The notes under the pieces are model-generated. The model saw only the letters and a program-made list of their open reading frames with translations. It searched no databases and had not been told where the DNA came from. Below, piece by piece: positions 37,314 to 47,246 of a stretch of 64,000 bases of DNA; position 1 is the first letter of the stretch; every line of letters starts with the position of its first letter. The stretch covers positions 186,001 through 250,000 of the forward strand of contig JADJOY010000008.1 in the NCBI GenBank assembly GCA_016713535.1, in the 5' to 3' direction. Both the position numbers and the translations under genes were made by a program. The DNA comes from Deltaproteobacteria bacterium (GTDB taxonomy: Bacteria > JADJOY01).

Positions 37314-38747
37314 ATGAACATCGCGACCCGCCCCAGGCGTTCGATCGCCGCGTGCGCGCTGCTGCTGGTGGTGGCCGCCTGCGGTGGTGGCGGCGAGGGC
37401 GGCTCGTCCGGCTCGACCTCGCCACTTCGGGTCCGGGAGGGCTGGTTCATCGACGGCGCCGGGCGCGTGGTGCTGCTCCACGGCGCCAACGTGATCGACA
37501 AGCGCCCGCCCTACCTCCCCTCGGAGGAGGAGTTCGGCGCCGCGGACGCCGACGCGATGCGCGACCTGGGCTTCAACGTGGTCCGCCTCGGTTTCATCTG
37601 GGCCGGGCTCGAGCCCGAGCGCGGGGCGCTGGACCGCGACTACCTCGCGCGCCTCACCGCGCTCGTGAAGCTCCTCACCAGCCGCGGGATCTACGTGCTG
37701 GTCGAATCCCACCAGGACCTGTGGAACGAGCGCTTCGGCGGCGAAGGCGCCCCCGACTGGGCGGTGTTCCAGCCGGCGAAGGAGCCGTTCGCCTTCAACT
37801 GGGGGCTCAGCTACTTCGTGAACCCGCCGATCGGGAACGCGTTCGAGGACTTCTGGAACGACCGCGAGGGCACCCAGACCCGCTACGTCGAAGCCTGGCG
37901 CGAGCTGGCGCGCACCTTCGCGGGCGACCCGGGAGTGCTCGGCTACGACGTGATGAACGAGCCCTGGACCACCGCCACCTGGTTCGTGCCGCAGGAATCG
38001 ACCACCACCGAGCCCTTCTACCGCCGCGTCATCCCGGCGATACGCGAGATCGACCCGGACCACACGGTGTTCTGGGCGTTGGCGCTACCCGGCGTGGTCG
38101 GCATCGAGTCCGACCTCGGCGTCCTCGGCTACGACAACCTCTCGCTCAGCTTCCACGTCTACTGCGCGACCAGCATCTTCCTGCGCGTCTACCTCGACGG
38201 CGTGTGCGAGAGCGCCACGGGACCCTCCTTCGACAAGAGCCGCGCCGCCCGCGATCGCCAGGGGAGCGGCTGGCTGCTCACGGAGTTCGGCGCCAGCGAC
38301 TTCCTCCCCGACATCGCGCGCCACGCGGCGGTCGCCGACCAGAACCTGGTGGGCTGGACCCACTGGGCGTGGAAGCTCTACGACGACCCGACCGGCGACG
38401 TCGACGAGGCGATCGTCGCGAACGACACCGGGCCGATCGCCTTCAAGTCCAAGATGCCGCTGCTGGCGCGCACCTACGCGCGGGCGATCGCCGGAACTCC
38501 TGCCGCGATGTCGTTCGATCCGGAGAGCGGCGCGTTCGAGCTGGGTTACGCGCCCGACCCGTCGGTGTCCGCGCCCACCGAGATCTGGCTGCCGCTCGCG
38601 CAGCACTATCCGGGCGGCTACGCCGTGAGCGTGAGCGGCGGCTCGTGGGCCCCGTCGCGGCGCGACGAGCGGGTCCTCGAGGTGTCCGCGGCCACCGGCG
38701 CGTCCGAGGTGAATGTCACGATTCGTGCGGCTTCTGGAAGCAGATGA
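37314..38747 (+). CDS. GH5 endoglycoceramidase-like lipoprotein
   Basis: A 477-residue secreted lipoprotein (lipobox ending at C23, LVVAAC, then a Gly/Ser linker). The GH5 barrel has the acid/base motif DVMNEPW with E216 and the nucleophile in LTEFGASD with E324. A C-terminal beta domain (about 385-477) follows, as in endoglycosylceramidases, which cut the oligosaccharide off glycosphingolipids. The sequence around the active site (HGANVIDKRPPYLP) also fits that subfamily. It may act on host, fungal or bacterial glycolipids. Its last 32 bp overlap the convergent methyltransferase gene. Confidence 0.85.
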   Translation: MNIATRPRRSIAACALLLVVAACGGGGEGGSSGSTSPLRVREGWFIDGAGRVVLLHGANVIDKRPPYLPSEEEFGAADADAMRDLGFNVVRLGFIWAGLEPERGALDRDYLARLTALVKLLTSRGIYVLVESHQDLWNERFGGEGAPDWAVFQPAKEPFAFNWGLSYFVNPPIGNAFEDFWNDREGTQTRYVEAWRELARTFAGDPGVLGYDVMNEPWTTATWFVPQESTTTEPFYRRVIPAIREIDPDHTVFWALALPGVVGIESDLGVLGYDNLSLSFHVYCATSIFLRVYLDGVCESATGPSFDKSRAARDRQGSGWLLTEFGASDFLPDIARHAAVADQNLVGWTHWAWKLYDDPTGDVDEAIVANDTGPIAFKSKMPLLARTYARAIAGTPAAMSFDPESGAFELGYAPDPSVSAPTEIWLPLAQHYPGGYAVSVSGGSWAPSRRDERVLEVSAATGASEVNVTIRAASGSR

Positions 38748-39321
38748 TGTAGCCCTGCACCGGGCAGCGCTCGCCGAACTGGATCTCGCCGAGGCTCGCC
38801 ACGGGCTCGAGGCCATGGGCGCGGCCGAGCTCGAGCATGCGGGACATCGGCATCACGTAGCGGCCGGCCGGCAGGCGGATCGTCTCGTCGATCGCGTCGC
38901 TGAAGCCGGGGCGCTGCTCGACGCACTCGACGAAGAAGAGCCCACCGGGGCGCAGCGCGTCGGCGACGTCGCGCATCAGCACGGTCTTGGTGAAGTCCGG
39001 GCAGTGCGGGAAACACGACACGCTCCACGCCAGGTCCACGGCGCTGGCGGGCAGCTCGGTGCGGATGCCGGCGAGGCGCAGCGACTCGCGATTCACCTCG
39101 CTCACCTCGACCGCGTACTTGGCGATCGAGTCCGGCAGCGAGCGCAGCAGCAACGCACGCCCTGGCCCCACGTCGAGCACCGAGCGGGCGCTCGCGAGGC
39201 GCTCCGGGAAGCCGTTGCCGAGCCGTGCCAGGTACTCGAGGAAGTAGGAGGGCGGGTGAGGCGCCACCCACTCGGAGCGGTCGTTGGCGAAGACGTCGTC
39301 CCAGAAGTCCTGCATCGACAT
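38716..39321 (-). CDS. SAM methyltransferase of the sugar-modification cassette
   Basis: A 201-residue class I methyltransferase. SAM motif I is VLDVGPGRALLL (48-59), followed by AVEVSEVN and FPHCPDF. GGLFFVECVEQRP matches the post-strand-5 region. The target is unknown. It is the last gene of a six-gene minus-strand run (43537 to 38716). Three methyltransferases beside a CMP-sugar synthetase suggest tailoring of a nonulosonate or other surface glycan, which is inference from context. Confidence 0.75.
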   Translation of the reverse strand: MSMQDFWDDVFANDRSEWVAPHPPSYFLEYLARLGNGFPERLASARSVLDVGPGRALLLRSLPDSIAKYAVEVSEVNRESLRLAGIRTELPASAVDLAWSVSCFPHCPDFTKTVLMRDVADALRPGGLFFVECVEQRPGFSDAIDETIRLPAGRYVMPMSRMLELGRAHGLEPVASLGEIQFGERCPVQGYIICFQKPHES

Positions 39322-39366
39322 GGAGCTACCTCCGCGGGCTCGCGCGAAAGCCCGAGCGACGCGCCG

Positions 39367-40837
39367 TCAGGCCGCCTGCACGCAGCGCGCGACGTCGAGC
39401 GATTCGTCGACCGTGATCGGAACGTAGGCGGGGGCGAGGCGCTCGAGCGCGTCGTGGACCACCCGCGCGCCGAGGAGCTCGCGGCCGTGGGATGCCGTGA
39501 CGATCGCTGCGCCGGAATGGCCCACCGCGATCGCGTCGAGCTCGATGGGCTCGCCCGCACCGAGGTCGGGCAGCGGCGCAGTGGGACGCCACGCGACGAA
39601 GCTCGCCGCGTGGTAGGCGGGCTTGAGGTCCTGGCGGCGAAACGACGCCACGCCGGCCCGATCGAGGAGCAGCGTGCCTTCGCCGCCGGCCTCGACCAGC
39701 GAGAGCAGGGGATGATCCTCGGTCCGAGCGAGGCCGAGCTGCAAGCGGTGGTAGCCGCGCGCCAGCCCGTCGACCGAGGCACTGAGGGTCGCGAGGTCGA
39801 GCAGGCACGAGCGGGTGTCGAGCACCACGCGTGCGCGCGCGCCGGCGCGCCACTCGGGGTCACGGCTCAGGGCGCGGGCGCAGCCGAGCAGGCCGCGCGC
39901 GCCGCTCAGCGCGGTGCCGGCGAGGCGGCGCGGGTCGAGGATGCGCGGGTTGGGGTCGCCGAGCAGCATCGCCACGCGTCGCCCCCAGGCCAGCCAGTCT
40001 CCGCGCGGCGAGTCGTCCCACAGGAGCGATGGATCGGGGATCGCCACCGACACCGGCACGCGCGGCCGGCGGCCGGATTCAGCAAGGTTCGCGAGCCTCG
40101 AGACCGGTGTCCCATCGACGACCGCGCGCGCCGCGGCGAGGTCGGTCGGCTCGTCGATGTCGATGGAGCGGTGGCCGTCGATCGGAACACCGAGCCAGCC
40201 GCCGCGGATCCACGCCGCACGCTGGCAGCGCGGGTTGCGCCACTCGACGTTGACCGAGCCCGACGCGCGGTAGGCGCGCGCGCGGCCCTCGTGGAGGGCG
40301 CCGCGGATGGCGCCGGTGACGATCGGGTAGAGGCCGTCGGCGGCGCGCTCGAGCCACTCCTCGGGGCGGCTGCGCAGCCGGGTCCAGGTCGAGACCGTGT
40401 CACCCGCGCGAGCGGATGAGCTTGGCGACGGCGGCGTCGATCAGGCCCGGGTCGCGGAACGGGTAGGTGGGCATCAGGTTGACGAGGATGTCGATGCGCA
40501 CACCGAGCTGCTCACGAGCCGTGGCCAGCGTCCAGCGGATCGCGCCCTCGAGCGACGAGACGTCCGCGGCGAGATCGTCGGGGCGCAGCGCCGGCACGAG
40601 CGCGCCGGCGGCGCGCGCCACCGCGGCGATCTCGGCGTCGTCGGTGCTCACCACCACGGTGCGCACGGTGCGCGCGGCGCGTGCGGCGCGGATCGTGTGC
40701 ACGATCAGCGGCTCGCCGCCGAGCTCGGCGAGCGCCTTGCGCGGCACACCCTTCGAGCCGCCCCGGGCGGGGATCATGGCAGCGACGTCGAAGGGGCCTT
40801 CCGGTCCTTGCACGAGCGGGAGAGGTTCGGGGGTCAT
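39367..40837 (-). CDS. Tandem CMP-sugar (acylneuraminate-type) cytidylyltransferase, split by a 1-base shift
   Basis: The first domain opens with MIPARGGSKGVPRK (21-34), the nucleotide-binding signature of CMP-NeuAc synthetases, followed by VVVSTDDAEIAAVA. After a junction near 40403 it continues as DTVSTWTRL and RSIDIDEPTDLAAARAVV, the end of the same domain. A further 230 residues (from about RPRVPVSVAIPDP) read on to the stop at 39367. They contain RRQDLKPAYHAASFVAW and ITVDESLDVARC, faint echoes of the same fold, so this may be a second, degenerate domain. Dropping one C from the run at 40403-40405 joins everything as about 490 residues. The start is ATG 40837. Confidence 0.7.
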
Positions 40838-40841
40838 GGCG

Positions 40842-41490
40842 TCACATCCGTGTGGGGGCCGTGGCGAAGGTCGCCACGATTCGTTCGGGATCGGCGCTCG
40901 CGAGCGCGGCGCTGATGTCGCGCTGCACGCCCGCGGGCACGCTGCGGTAGCTCTGACGCAGCAGCACGAAGTAGCTGCCGCCGTCCAGGTTCCAGACCGG
41001 CCACTCGCCTTGCGCCGCGAACGCCTCCTCGCAAAGGCGCGAGGTTGTCGAGGCGGAACACCGCGTCCTTGTCGAAGGTGAACACGTTGCCATCGGCGCG
41101 GCGGGCGTAGTTGATGGTGGCGGCGTCGAGGTCGAAGTAGCCGCGCCTCGCCAGGTGGCACTGGCGCTCGCAGTGGGCGGCGAACACCTCGCGCTCGTTC
41201 TCGAAGTAGCGGAATGGCTCGAGCCCGGGCAGGTAGCGCTCCGCCCAGCCGCGGAAGTGGCCGCGCTCGTCGTGGACGAGCGCCTCGATCGGGTCGGTGC
41301 GCGGAGCCTCGCCCGCGATGAGGAGCCGCTCGACGTAGTAGTCGACGTGCTCGGGAGCGAGGTCGACGAGCTTCACCAGGAGGTCGTCCACGGTGCGGAA
41401 GATCCGGTGCACCTTGGGGTACCAGTCCTCGGTGCGCTGGTGGCGCAGCACCTCGAGCTCGGGCAGCTCGGCGACAGCCAGGCGTCTCAT
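40842..41490 (-). CDS. Hypothetical protein of the sugar-modification cassette, split by a 1-base shift
   Basis: About 216 residues starting at ATG 41490 (MRRLAVAELPELEVLRHQ). The N-terminal part includes RGYFDLDAATINYARRADG and FTFDKDAVFRLDNLA; the C-terminal part, in another frame from about 41040, includes CEEAFAAQGEWPVWNLDGGSYFVL. No known domain was recognised and there is no signal peptide. The stop is four bases before the start of the cytidylyltransferase gene, so it is closely coupled to it. A role in building or using the same activated sugar is inferred only from position. Confidence 0.6.
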
Positions 41491-41533
41491 GGCGGCGGTC
41501 GGTGGCGGGCGCGCATGCGCCGGCTGCGGCCCT

Positions 41534-41562
41534 CGACGGGGGACGGAGCCCCCGTCGCTACG
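41534..41562. repeat. GC-rich hairpin repeat
   Basis: CGACGGGGG-ACGGAG-CCCCCGTCG followed by CTACG, inside the gap (41491-41665) within the cassette. Confidence 0.7.
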
Positions 41563-41665
41563 ACGATCGATCGCCGCGTGGTGCTCGTCGCGCGAGGGCC
41601 TTCGTGTCCCCCTCCGGCGGCGGGCGGGGATGGATGTCATGGCTGGCGCTCGCGGATCCATCGGT

Positions 41666-42328
41666 TCAGCGGCGCTCGAAGAGCATCAGGTAGCGGTCGG
41701 GGGTGTAGGAGACGGTGGGCACGAAGTCGAGGAGCTGGAAGTGGCGCGCCATCGCGTCGAAGAAGGCGTCGCGGTCGAAGGCCGCGCGCATCTCGGGCGG
41801 GATCGCGGCGAGCATGTCCGCGCACTCCATGCCGACCGGCCCCTCGATCAGCACCAACCCCGTCGCGATCCGAGCGAGCTTGTCGACCCAGCGCCAGCCG
41901 CCTCCGTCCTCGCGGAAGACGTAGTGGTGGACGTTGCCGATCAGGATGCGGTCGAAGTGCTCGTCGGTGACGAGCCGACCGAAGCTCGTGTGCCGGAACT
42001 CCGCGTTCTCGACGCCCAGATAGGCGGCGATGTGGTGGCAGAGCCATATGCAGTGCTCGTCGGTGTCGAGCCCGAGCACCCGCTCGAAGCCGTGCGCGGC
42101 GCGAAGCGAGAAGAAGCCCTTGTTGCAGCCGACGTCGAGGAGCCGGCGCCCGGCGCCGAGGAACTGGGGCGCGAGGCGCTCCATCAGCACGGTGCGCTGG
42201 TGCAGCACGTCCGTCGGCTGCAGGGTATCGATGCGATATGTGTGCGTGGGCGGGTACGCCTGCGCGTCGAGCGCGCACTGCAGCTCGTCGCCGGGACTCG
42301 CCGGCATCATCCGGGCGAGCGCGTTCAT
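41666..42328 (-). CDS. SAM methyltransferase of the sugar-modification cassette
   Basis: A 220-residue class I methyltransferase. Motif I is LLDVGCNKGFFS (63-74), followed by LGLDTDEHCIW and a D-rich motif II region. LVLIEGPVGMECADML is the late strand. The N-terminus (DELQCALDAQAYPPTHTY) resembles O- or C-methyltransferases of glycan pathways. The start overlaps the stop of the upstream gene by four bases (42325-42328), indicating translational coupling. The target is unknown. Confidence 0.75.
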   Translation of the reverse strand: MNALARMMPASPGDELQCALDAQAYPPTHTYRIDTLQPTDVLHQRTVLMERLAPQFLGAGRRLLDVGCNKGFFSLRAAHGFERVLGLDTDEHCIWLCHHIAAYLGVENAEFRHTSFGRLVTDEHFDRILIGNVHHYVFREDGGGWRWVDKLARIATGLVLIEGPVGMECADMLAAIPPEMRAAFDRDAFFDAMARHFQLLDFVPTVSYTPDRYLMLFERR

Positions 42329-42978
42329 GCGGCACCTCGCAGTCCGCGCTGGGGGAGCGCGGCGGGGATCGGGATCGCGACGGTCTCGAAGCCACCCTTC
42401 CGGTCACTCCAGCGGCTGTGGAAGAGGCGCCCGTCGTGCACGTAGGGGTTGGCGCCATGAACGAGGATCAGCTCGATCTCGGCCGAGTCGAGGTGGTAGC
42501 GCAACACTTGCCAGTCCTTGGCGCTGCCCGGGAACTGGGGGTCGACGCGCTTGGCCTCGAAGTAGAGCCACCGACCGTCGACGGTGGGGTGGCAGACCTC
42601 GTCGTAGCCGTCGAAGCGCCCGATGAGCTTGACGCGGTCGCGCCAGATCTCGCTCTCGTGCGTGTAGAACAGGCCTTCATCGGTGGCGTACGGCTGCTCC
42701 ACGTGGCCCTCGACCGCGCGGGCGCGGGTGCCACTCAACCGGCCGTCATCGCTCAGGACGATGTGACCGTGGTGGACGTTGCCGAGGCGCAGGTGGGTGC
42801 CCGCGCGCACCAGACGCGACGACTCGATCACGACGACCTCGCCTTCGAGGTGGTAGCGGACCTCGCGGAGCTCGGTGTGGTGCATGTAGTCCACACCGGT
42901 CACCACCAGCGCGGTGTCGTCGCTCAGTGGGCAGACGTCCTCAAAGACGTTCAACAACCCAGAGGTCGAACGCTTCAT
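42325..42978 (-). CDS. Hypothetical beta-rich protein of the sugar-modification cassette
   Basis: A 217-residue protein from ATG 42978 (MKRSTSGLLNVFEDV). It has many short beta-like strands and aromatic-Gly turns (for example TVDGRWLYFEAKR, GLFYTHESEIWRDRVK), which might form a propeller-like or beta-sandwich fold. No catalytic motif was recognised. Its start lies inside the end of the upstream methyltransferase gene (overlap 38 bp). An in-frame ATG at 43008 would lengthen that overlap. Its role in the cassette is unknown. Confidence 0.6.
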   Translation of the reverse strand: MKRSTSGLLNVFEDVCPLSDDTALVVTGVDYMHHTELREVRYHLEGEVVVIESSRLVRAGTHLRLGNVHHGHIVLSDDGRLSGTRARAVEGHVEQPYATDEGLFYTHESEIWRDRVKLIGRFDGYDEVCHPTVDGRWLYFEAKRVDPQFPGSAKDWQVLRYHLDSAEIELILVHGANPYVHDGRLFHSRWSDRKGGFETVAIPIPAALPQRGLRGAA

Positions 42979-43537
42979 CGATTCTTCTCCGGTCGACTCG
43001 CAGGTCATCGAACTCGAACGCGGTGCGCGCGTAGTGGTTCTGATAGAGCGGGCTCGGGATGTAGCCGTGCAGGACGATCAGCTCGGTGGCGTCGTAGATG
43101 GGCGGCGTGTGCCACACCACGATCGCGCGGCGCCCCACGCGCGCCAGCTCGCGGAAGATCCCGACGGCGATCTCCTCGGACGGCACATGCTCGAGCACCG
43201 ACTTGCAGATCGCGAAGTCGAAGGCGCGATCGGCGAACGGCAGGCAGGTGGCGTCGGCGCGCACGAACCGGAAGCCGGGGTTCTCGACCCGCGCGAGCTC
43301 GACGAGGGGGGGGGAAATGTCGAGCCCCAGGTAGGCGCGTGAGTCGAAGAGCTCGCGGATCTCCGCGCCCTTGGCGCAGCCGACGTCGAGCACCGTACCG
43401 CCGCGGGTCATCTGCGCCATGACGGCGCGGATCGGCTGACGGTTCTTCGACGTGACCGGCACACCGGTCACGCGGTTCACGTAGCTGCCCATGAAGAGCT
43501 GGGCATCCTCCGATGTGAGCGTGAGCCAGGAGTCCAC
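42941..43537 (-). CDS. SAM methyltransferase, first gene of the sugar-modification cassette
   Basis: A 198-residue class I methyltransferase of the Methyltransf_11 type. Motif I is TVLDVGCAKGAEI (48-60), then YLGLDISPPLVELAR and FVRADATCLPFADRAFD, with the diagnostic KSVLEHVPSEE. It ends in EAFDLWVVERL, overlapping the next gene. It is the 5'-most gene of the run; upstream lies a 361-bp gap to the amine-oxidase gene. The substrate is unknown. Confidence 0.75.
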   Translation of the reverse strand: MDSWLTLTSEDAQLFMGSYVNRVTGVPVTSKNRQPIRAVMAQMTRGGTVLDVGCAKGAEIRELFDSRAYLGLDISPPLVELARVENPGFRFVRADATCLPFADRAFDFAICKSVLEHVPSEEIAVGIFRELARVGRRAIVVWHTPPIYDATELIVLHGYIPSPLYQNHYARTAFEFDDLRVDRRRIDEAFDLWVVERL

Positions 43538-43898
43538 GACCGTTTTCCCCCCGAATGGTCGACAGTCGTCTGAGCAAGCCCCGCGCCAGCAGCGCAGGGG
43601 CGTCGCACGGGGGCCGGCGCTCGTCCGTCAGGAGGCCGTCATCCCGTCGAATTCACGAGGAAAACGGCGCGACGCAGAGGCGAGATCGCGAGCGCGATGG
43701 CGGGCGCGCGACGGCATCACCCGCGTCGCGACTAGCCAGGTTGAACCGGCCCGAAATGCCTACCGGGACGGAATTTCCCCGGATTCGAGGGGGCGCCGCG
43801 AGCGGATCGGCTCCGCGCGCACCCCGACCGCCGCGGCGGACCTCGCGGGCGACGCGAGCGACCGCGCCGCGTCCGCCGCGTGAACCCGATGCGGGACG
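43538..43898. other. 361-bp gap with no gene
   Basis: I see no supported reading frame, RNA gene or clear hairpin here. It should hold the promoter of the sugar-modification cassette. Confidence 0.4.
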
Positions 43899-45204
43899 TC
43901 AGCGGGTCGGGTCCTCGTGGAAGTGGGACGGCTCTTTGTTGGCGAGCCGGGAGCGGGCCTGCGACGCGGCGCGTTTGCCGCTCAGGTACGCGGCCTCGAC
44001 GGTCGCGGCGATCGGCGAGCTCTCGGTGGCAGAGCCGGCCCAGAAGAGCGCACCGGTGTCGGGCGCGGCGAGATCGCGCCGCGCACCGACGCCGCCGGGA
44101 CGGAGGAACGTGTAGCCGCCGAGCGCGAAGGGGTCGGTCGACCAGTCGATGCGCTTGAAGCCGGTGAGCAGGTCCTTGGGCTTTGCAGCCGGGAAGTGGC
44201 GCACCAGGTCGGTCGCGACCAGCTCGAGCGCCGCCTTGTCGTCGAGAGAGGCGACGTGCGCCGCGCGCGGCCCCGTGAAGTAGGCAGTCAGCACCGGCCA
44301 GCGCCGGGGCGCCCCGTAGAAGACGTTCCAGAACAGCGTCACCGGGCCCACCGCGCAGGCGAGGGTGTTCATGGCGTCGGGCCAGAACGGCTCGCGGAAG
44401 CGCAGCAGGAGCTTGCTGACGGGGCCCATGACGATGCGCTCGAGGGCGCTCCTCTTGGTAGCGGGGAGCTCGGGCTCGAAGCGGATATTGCCCGACTTGA
44501 GCACCCCCACCGGCAGGGTGGTGATCGCCGTACGCGCCTCGATCTCCTCGCCGGAGACGCCGCGGACCGTGACCTGCTCGCGGCGGAAGCGGATCGACTC
44601 GACGACGAAGCCGTGCTGCACGTCGAGGGGTTTGCCCATGTGCTGGATCACCGCGTCGTAGCCCGAGGCGACGCGGTGGTTCACGCCGCTCTCGAGGTGG
44701 ACGACGCCGTCGTCGACGAGCCCGAGCAGGCCGACCTCGTCCAGGCTCGCGGGCAGGTGAGCGGTGAGCACCATCGATGCGAGCGCGCGGCCGCGGCCGC
44801 GGTAGCCCTTGCGATCGAGGAACTCGCGGCCCCGAGATGTCGGGCGGACGGACGCGGCGGATCTGGTGGAGGATCGGGAAGGTCGGCCAGATCTCGGGGT
44901 GCAGGAGGATCAGCGGCAACCAGTTGGTCTTGCCGCCGACGTTGAACATGAAGCCCTTCATGTTGGGGGTGGGACGGGTGGCGACACCCGCGGCGCGGAC
45001 GTCGGGCCAGGTCGCGGCCCCCACGCCGTGCACGAACTCGGCGCCCGCCTCGACCGGATCCGAGACCAGGTCCCGGATCGACCACACCCGCCCCCCGACG
45101 CGGTCACGCGCTTCCAGCACTCGCACCGAGAGCCCGTGCTGTGCGAGGTCGCGTGCCGCCGCGATCCCGGCCATCCCGGCGCCAATCACCACCGCATCCA
45201 GCAT
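43899..45204 (-). CDS. Flavin-containing amine oxidase-type protein, split by a 1-base shift
   Basis: The N-terminal FAD-binding motif is VVIGAGMAGIAAARDL, with EARDRVGGR as the dinucleotide-domain follow-up. The frame breaks after RPPDIS near 44828-44833 and resumes as REFLDRKGYRGRGRAL, reading to the stop at 43899. The C-terminal FAD motif GALFWAGSATESSPIAATVEAAY is intact. Dropping one base of the G/C run gives about 434 residues, the expected size. Members oxidise amines or act as protoporphyrinogen or polyprenoid oxidases; the substrate is unknown. It is divergent from the secreted protein gene at 45315. Confidence 0.8.
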
Positions 45205-45314
45205 TCGTGTCCCTCACGGATCGAAAGCGCAACGCATATCCCACCGGCCCGCCGCGCTTCAACAACATTCGTCTCCGGAGCGCGCCTAGCTCGAGGTGGG
45301 GTTATGTTCCGCAC

Positions 45315-46064
45315 ATGGCCCGGCGAGGCGCGCGCGCGAGGCTCGCGTGGGGGATGGTGGCGGTGCTGGTGACGGCCGAGATGGGCGCGGCGGCCGGCTC
45401 GAGCTCCTCGACGGCGAAGCCGAGCGGCCCGTCGAGCGCCACCCCGGTCCGCAAGCGAGAGCCCGCGAGCACGACCAAGCCCGCCACGGCGAAGCCGGCT
45501 GTGCGCACCGGTGCCTCCCCCTCCGAGCTCAGGGCGGAGTCGGTGGTGGCGACCACCACCGCCGCCGAGCTCGAGCAGCGCCTCGGGCGCGCCGCGCGCG
45601 CCCCGGAGGCGGTCTTCGAGGTGCCGGGAACCGAGTGGCGGCTCAGGATCGCGTCGCTGGCGGTGGCCATCACGAGTGGGGACGTGGTCATCTCGCTGGT
45701 GCCGGATCCCGACGTGGGCACGATCCGGATCCGCGGTCGCCCGAGCCTGGTGGGCCGGAACGCGTGGCGCGCCGAGCGCCTCCGGATCTCGGTGGATACG
45801 CCGATCCTCGCCGAGCAGCTCGAGACCTGGATCGGCCAGCAGATCCGCGGCACCGAGCCGCGCTCGCTGGACGCGATCTTCGGCCCCAGCGCTACCTTCA
45901 CGAGCACGCTCGCCGAGGGCGCGGCCCGGCCGCGGGTGCTGCCGCTCGTGAGCGAGATCCGCGCCGGCCGCCTCGAGCCGCAGTCGCTCTCCGTCGAGGG
46001 CGCGGCGATCCGCCTCGCCGCCGAGCTCAAGCCGGATGCGCCGGCTGCCGCGCCCGGGCGCTGA
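45315..46064 (+). CDS. Secreted hypothetical protein
   Basis: A 249-residue protein with a signal peptide (LAWGMVAVLVTAEMGAAAG), a Ser/Thr/Pro/Lys-rich linker (about 28-75), and a folded region with beta-strand character (VFEVPGTEWRLRIASLAV, GTIRIRGRPSLVG). No known domain was recognised. It should be periplasmic or extracellular. The start is ATG 45315. It is convergent with the acyl-CoA dehydrogenase at 46101. Confidence 0.65.
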   Translation: MARRGARARLAWGMVAVLVTAEMGAAAGSSSSTAKPSGPSSATPVRKREPASTTKPATAKPAVRTGASPSELRAESVVATTTAAELEQRLGRAARAPEAVFEVPGTEWRLRIASLAVAITSGDVVISLVPDPDVGTIRIRGRPSLVGRNAWRAERLRISVDTPILAEQLETWIGQQIRGTEPRSLDAIFGPSATFTSTLAEGAARPRVLPLVSEIRAGRLEPQSLSVEGAAIRLAAELKPDAPAAAPGR

Positions 46065-46100
46065 GCCCGGCGGCGCCGCGGGATCGATCGTCCGACCGCG

Positions 46101-47246
46101 TCACACGATGCAGGGTGTCGGCGCGTCCAGGACGGTGCTCGCGACCAGCTCCTCGAGGTAGCGCGTGTCCCACCACGAGAGCTGCCAGTGCTTGGCGCGC
46201 CGGAAGAAGAGCTGGATGTCGTGCTCGATGGTGAAGCCGATGCCGCCGTGGACCTGCTCGGCCTTGGCGGTGACGTCGCGGAACATCTGGCACGCGAAGA
46301 GCTTGGCCATGGGGGCCAGACGCTCGATCGGCCGCCCGGTTGCGCGCGCCCACGCGGCCTCGTAGACCAGCGTACGGCCGCCGCTCACCAGCGTCGCGCA
46401 GTCGGCGAGGTAGTGGGCGATCGCCATGAAGGCACCGATCGGCTTGCCGAACTGCTCGCGGATCTTGGCGTAGTGGTTGGTCATCTCGAGGGCGCGCTCG
46501 GCGCCGCCCGCCGCCTGCGCGGCAAGGTAGATGATTCCCTCGAGGAGCGTGTCGCTCCAGGTCTTCCAGCCGCTGCCGGCGGCGCCGATGCGGTCCGCGG
46601 TGGACACCCGCACGTTGCTGAAGGTGACCTGGTACTGGCAGTCGGAGCCGAGGGTCTTCTGCTGGGTGAGGGTGACGCCAGGCGCCTTGGGATCGACCAG
46701 CACGAGATCGATCGCATCGGGAGCGTCGCCGGTGCGGACGAGCACGAGAAGGCGGGTGGCGGACGACGCGAACTGGACGTGGCGCTTGGTGCCGTCGAGG
46801 ACCAGCGAGCCGCCATCGGCCTTCGCGCGCAGCGCGACACCCTTGGGGCCGTAGCCGCGGTCGGGCTCGAGCCAGGCGGGGGTGAGGATCACCTCGCCGG
46901 ACGCGATCTTCGGCAGCCACGCCTTCTTCTGCTCGTCCGAGCCCGCGCGCAGGATCGCCCCCGCGCTCGCGACACAGCTCACGAAGTGGGGCGACGGCGC
47001 CAGCGAGCGGCCGAACTCCTCGTACACCACGACACCTTCGATCGCCGACTGGCCGGCGCCTCCGTAGGCCTCGGGCAAGGTGAGCCCGAGGACGCCGAGC
47101 TCGCCGAGCTTCGCCCACAGCTCGGGCGAGTAGCCGGTGGGATCGTCCTCCAGGGTGCGCAGGGTCGCGAGGGTGGCGTACTGGTCGCACACGCCGCGCA
47201 CCATGTCGCGCAGCATGTTCTGCTCGTCGTTGAATTCCAGATCCAT
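46101..47246 (-). CDS. Acyl-CoA dehydrogenase (copy 1 of a tandem arrangement)
   Basis: A 381-residue acyl-CoA dehydrogenase. N-terminal helices (EQNMLRDMVRGV), the beta domain with the FAD region (WLEPDRGYGPKGVALRAK) and the C-terminal helical bundle with EQVHGGIGFTIEHDIQLFFRR can be followed. The IEHDIQ version of the C-terminal motif is found in FadE17/18- and ChsE-type steroid side-chain dehydrogenases, some of which work as heterotetramers. It is the last gene of the run starting at the SDR gene (52665) and may pair with the dehydrogenase at 49720. It should feed electrons to EtfBA. Confidence 0.88.
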   Translation of the reverse strand: MDLEFNDEQNMLRDMVRGVCDQYATLATLRTLEDDPTGYSPELWAKLGELGVLGLTLPEAYGGAGQSAIEGVVVYEEFGRSLAPSPHFVSCVASAGAILRAGSDEQKKAWLPKIASGEVILTPAWLEPDRGYGPKGVALRAKADGGSLVLDGTKRHVQFASSATRLLVLVRTGDAPDAIDLVLVDPKAPGVTLTQQKTLGSDCQYQVTFSNVRVSTADRIGAAGSGWKTWSDTLLEGIIYLAAQAAGGAERALEMTNHYAKIREQFGKPIGAFMAIAHYLADCATLVSGGRTLVYEAAWARATGRPIERLAPMAKLFACQMFRDVTAKAEQVHGGIGFTIEHDIQLFFRRAKHWQLSWWDTRYLEELVASTVLDAPTPCIV

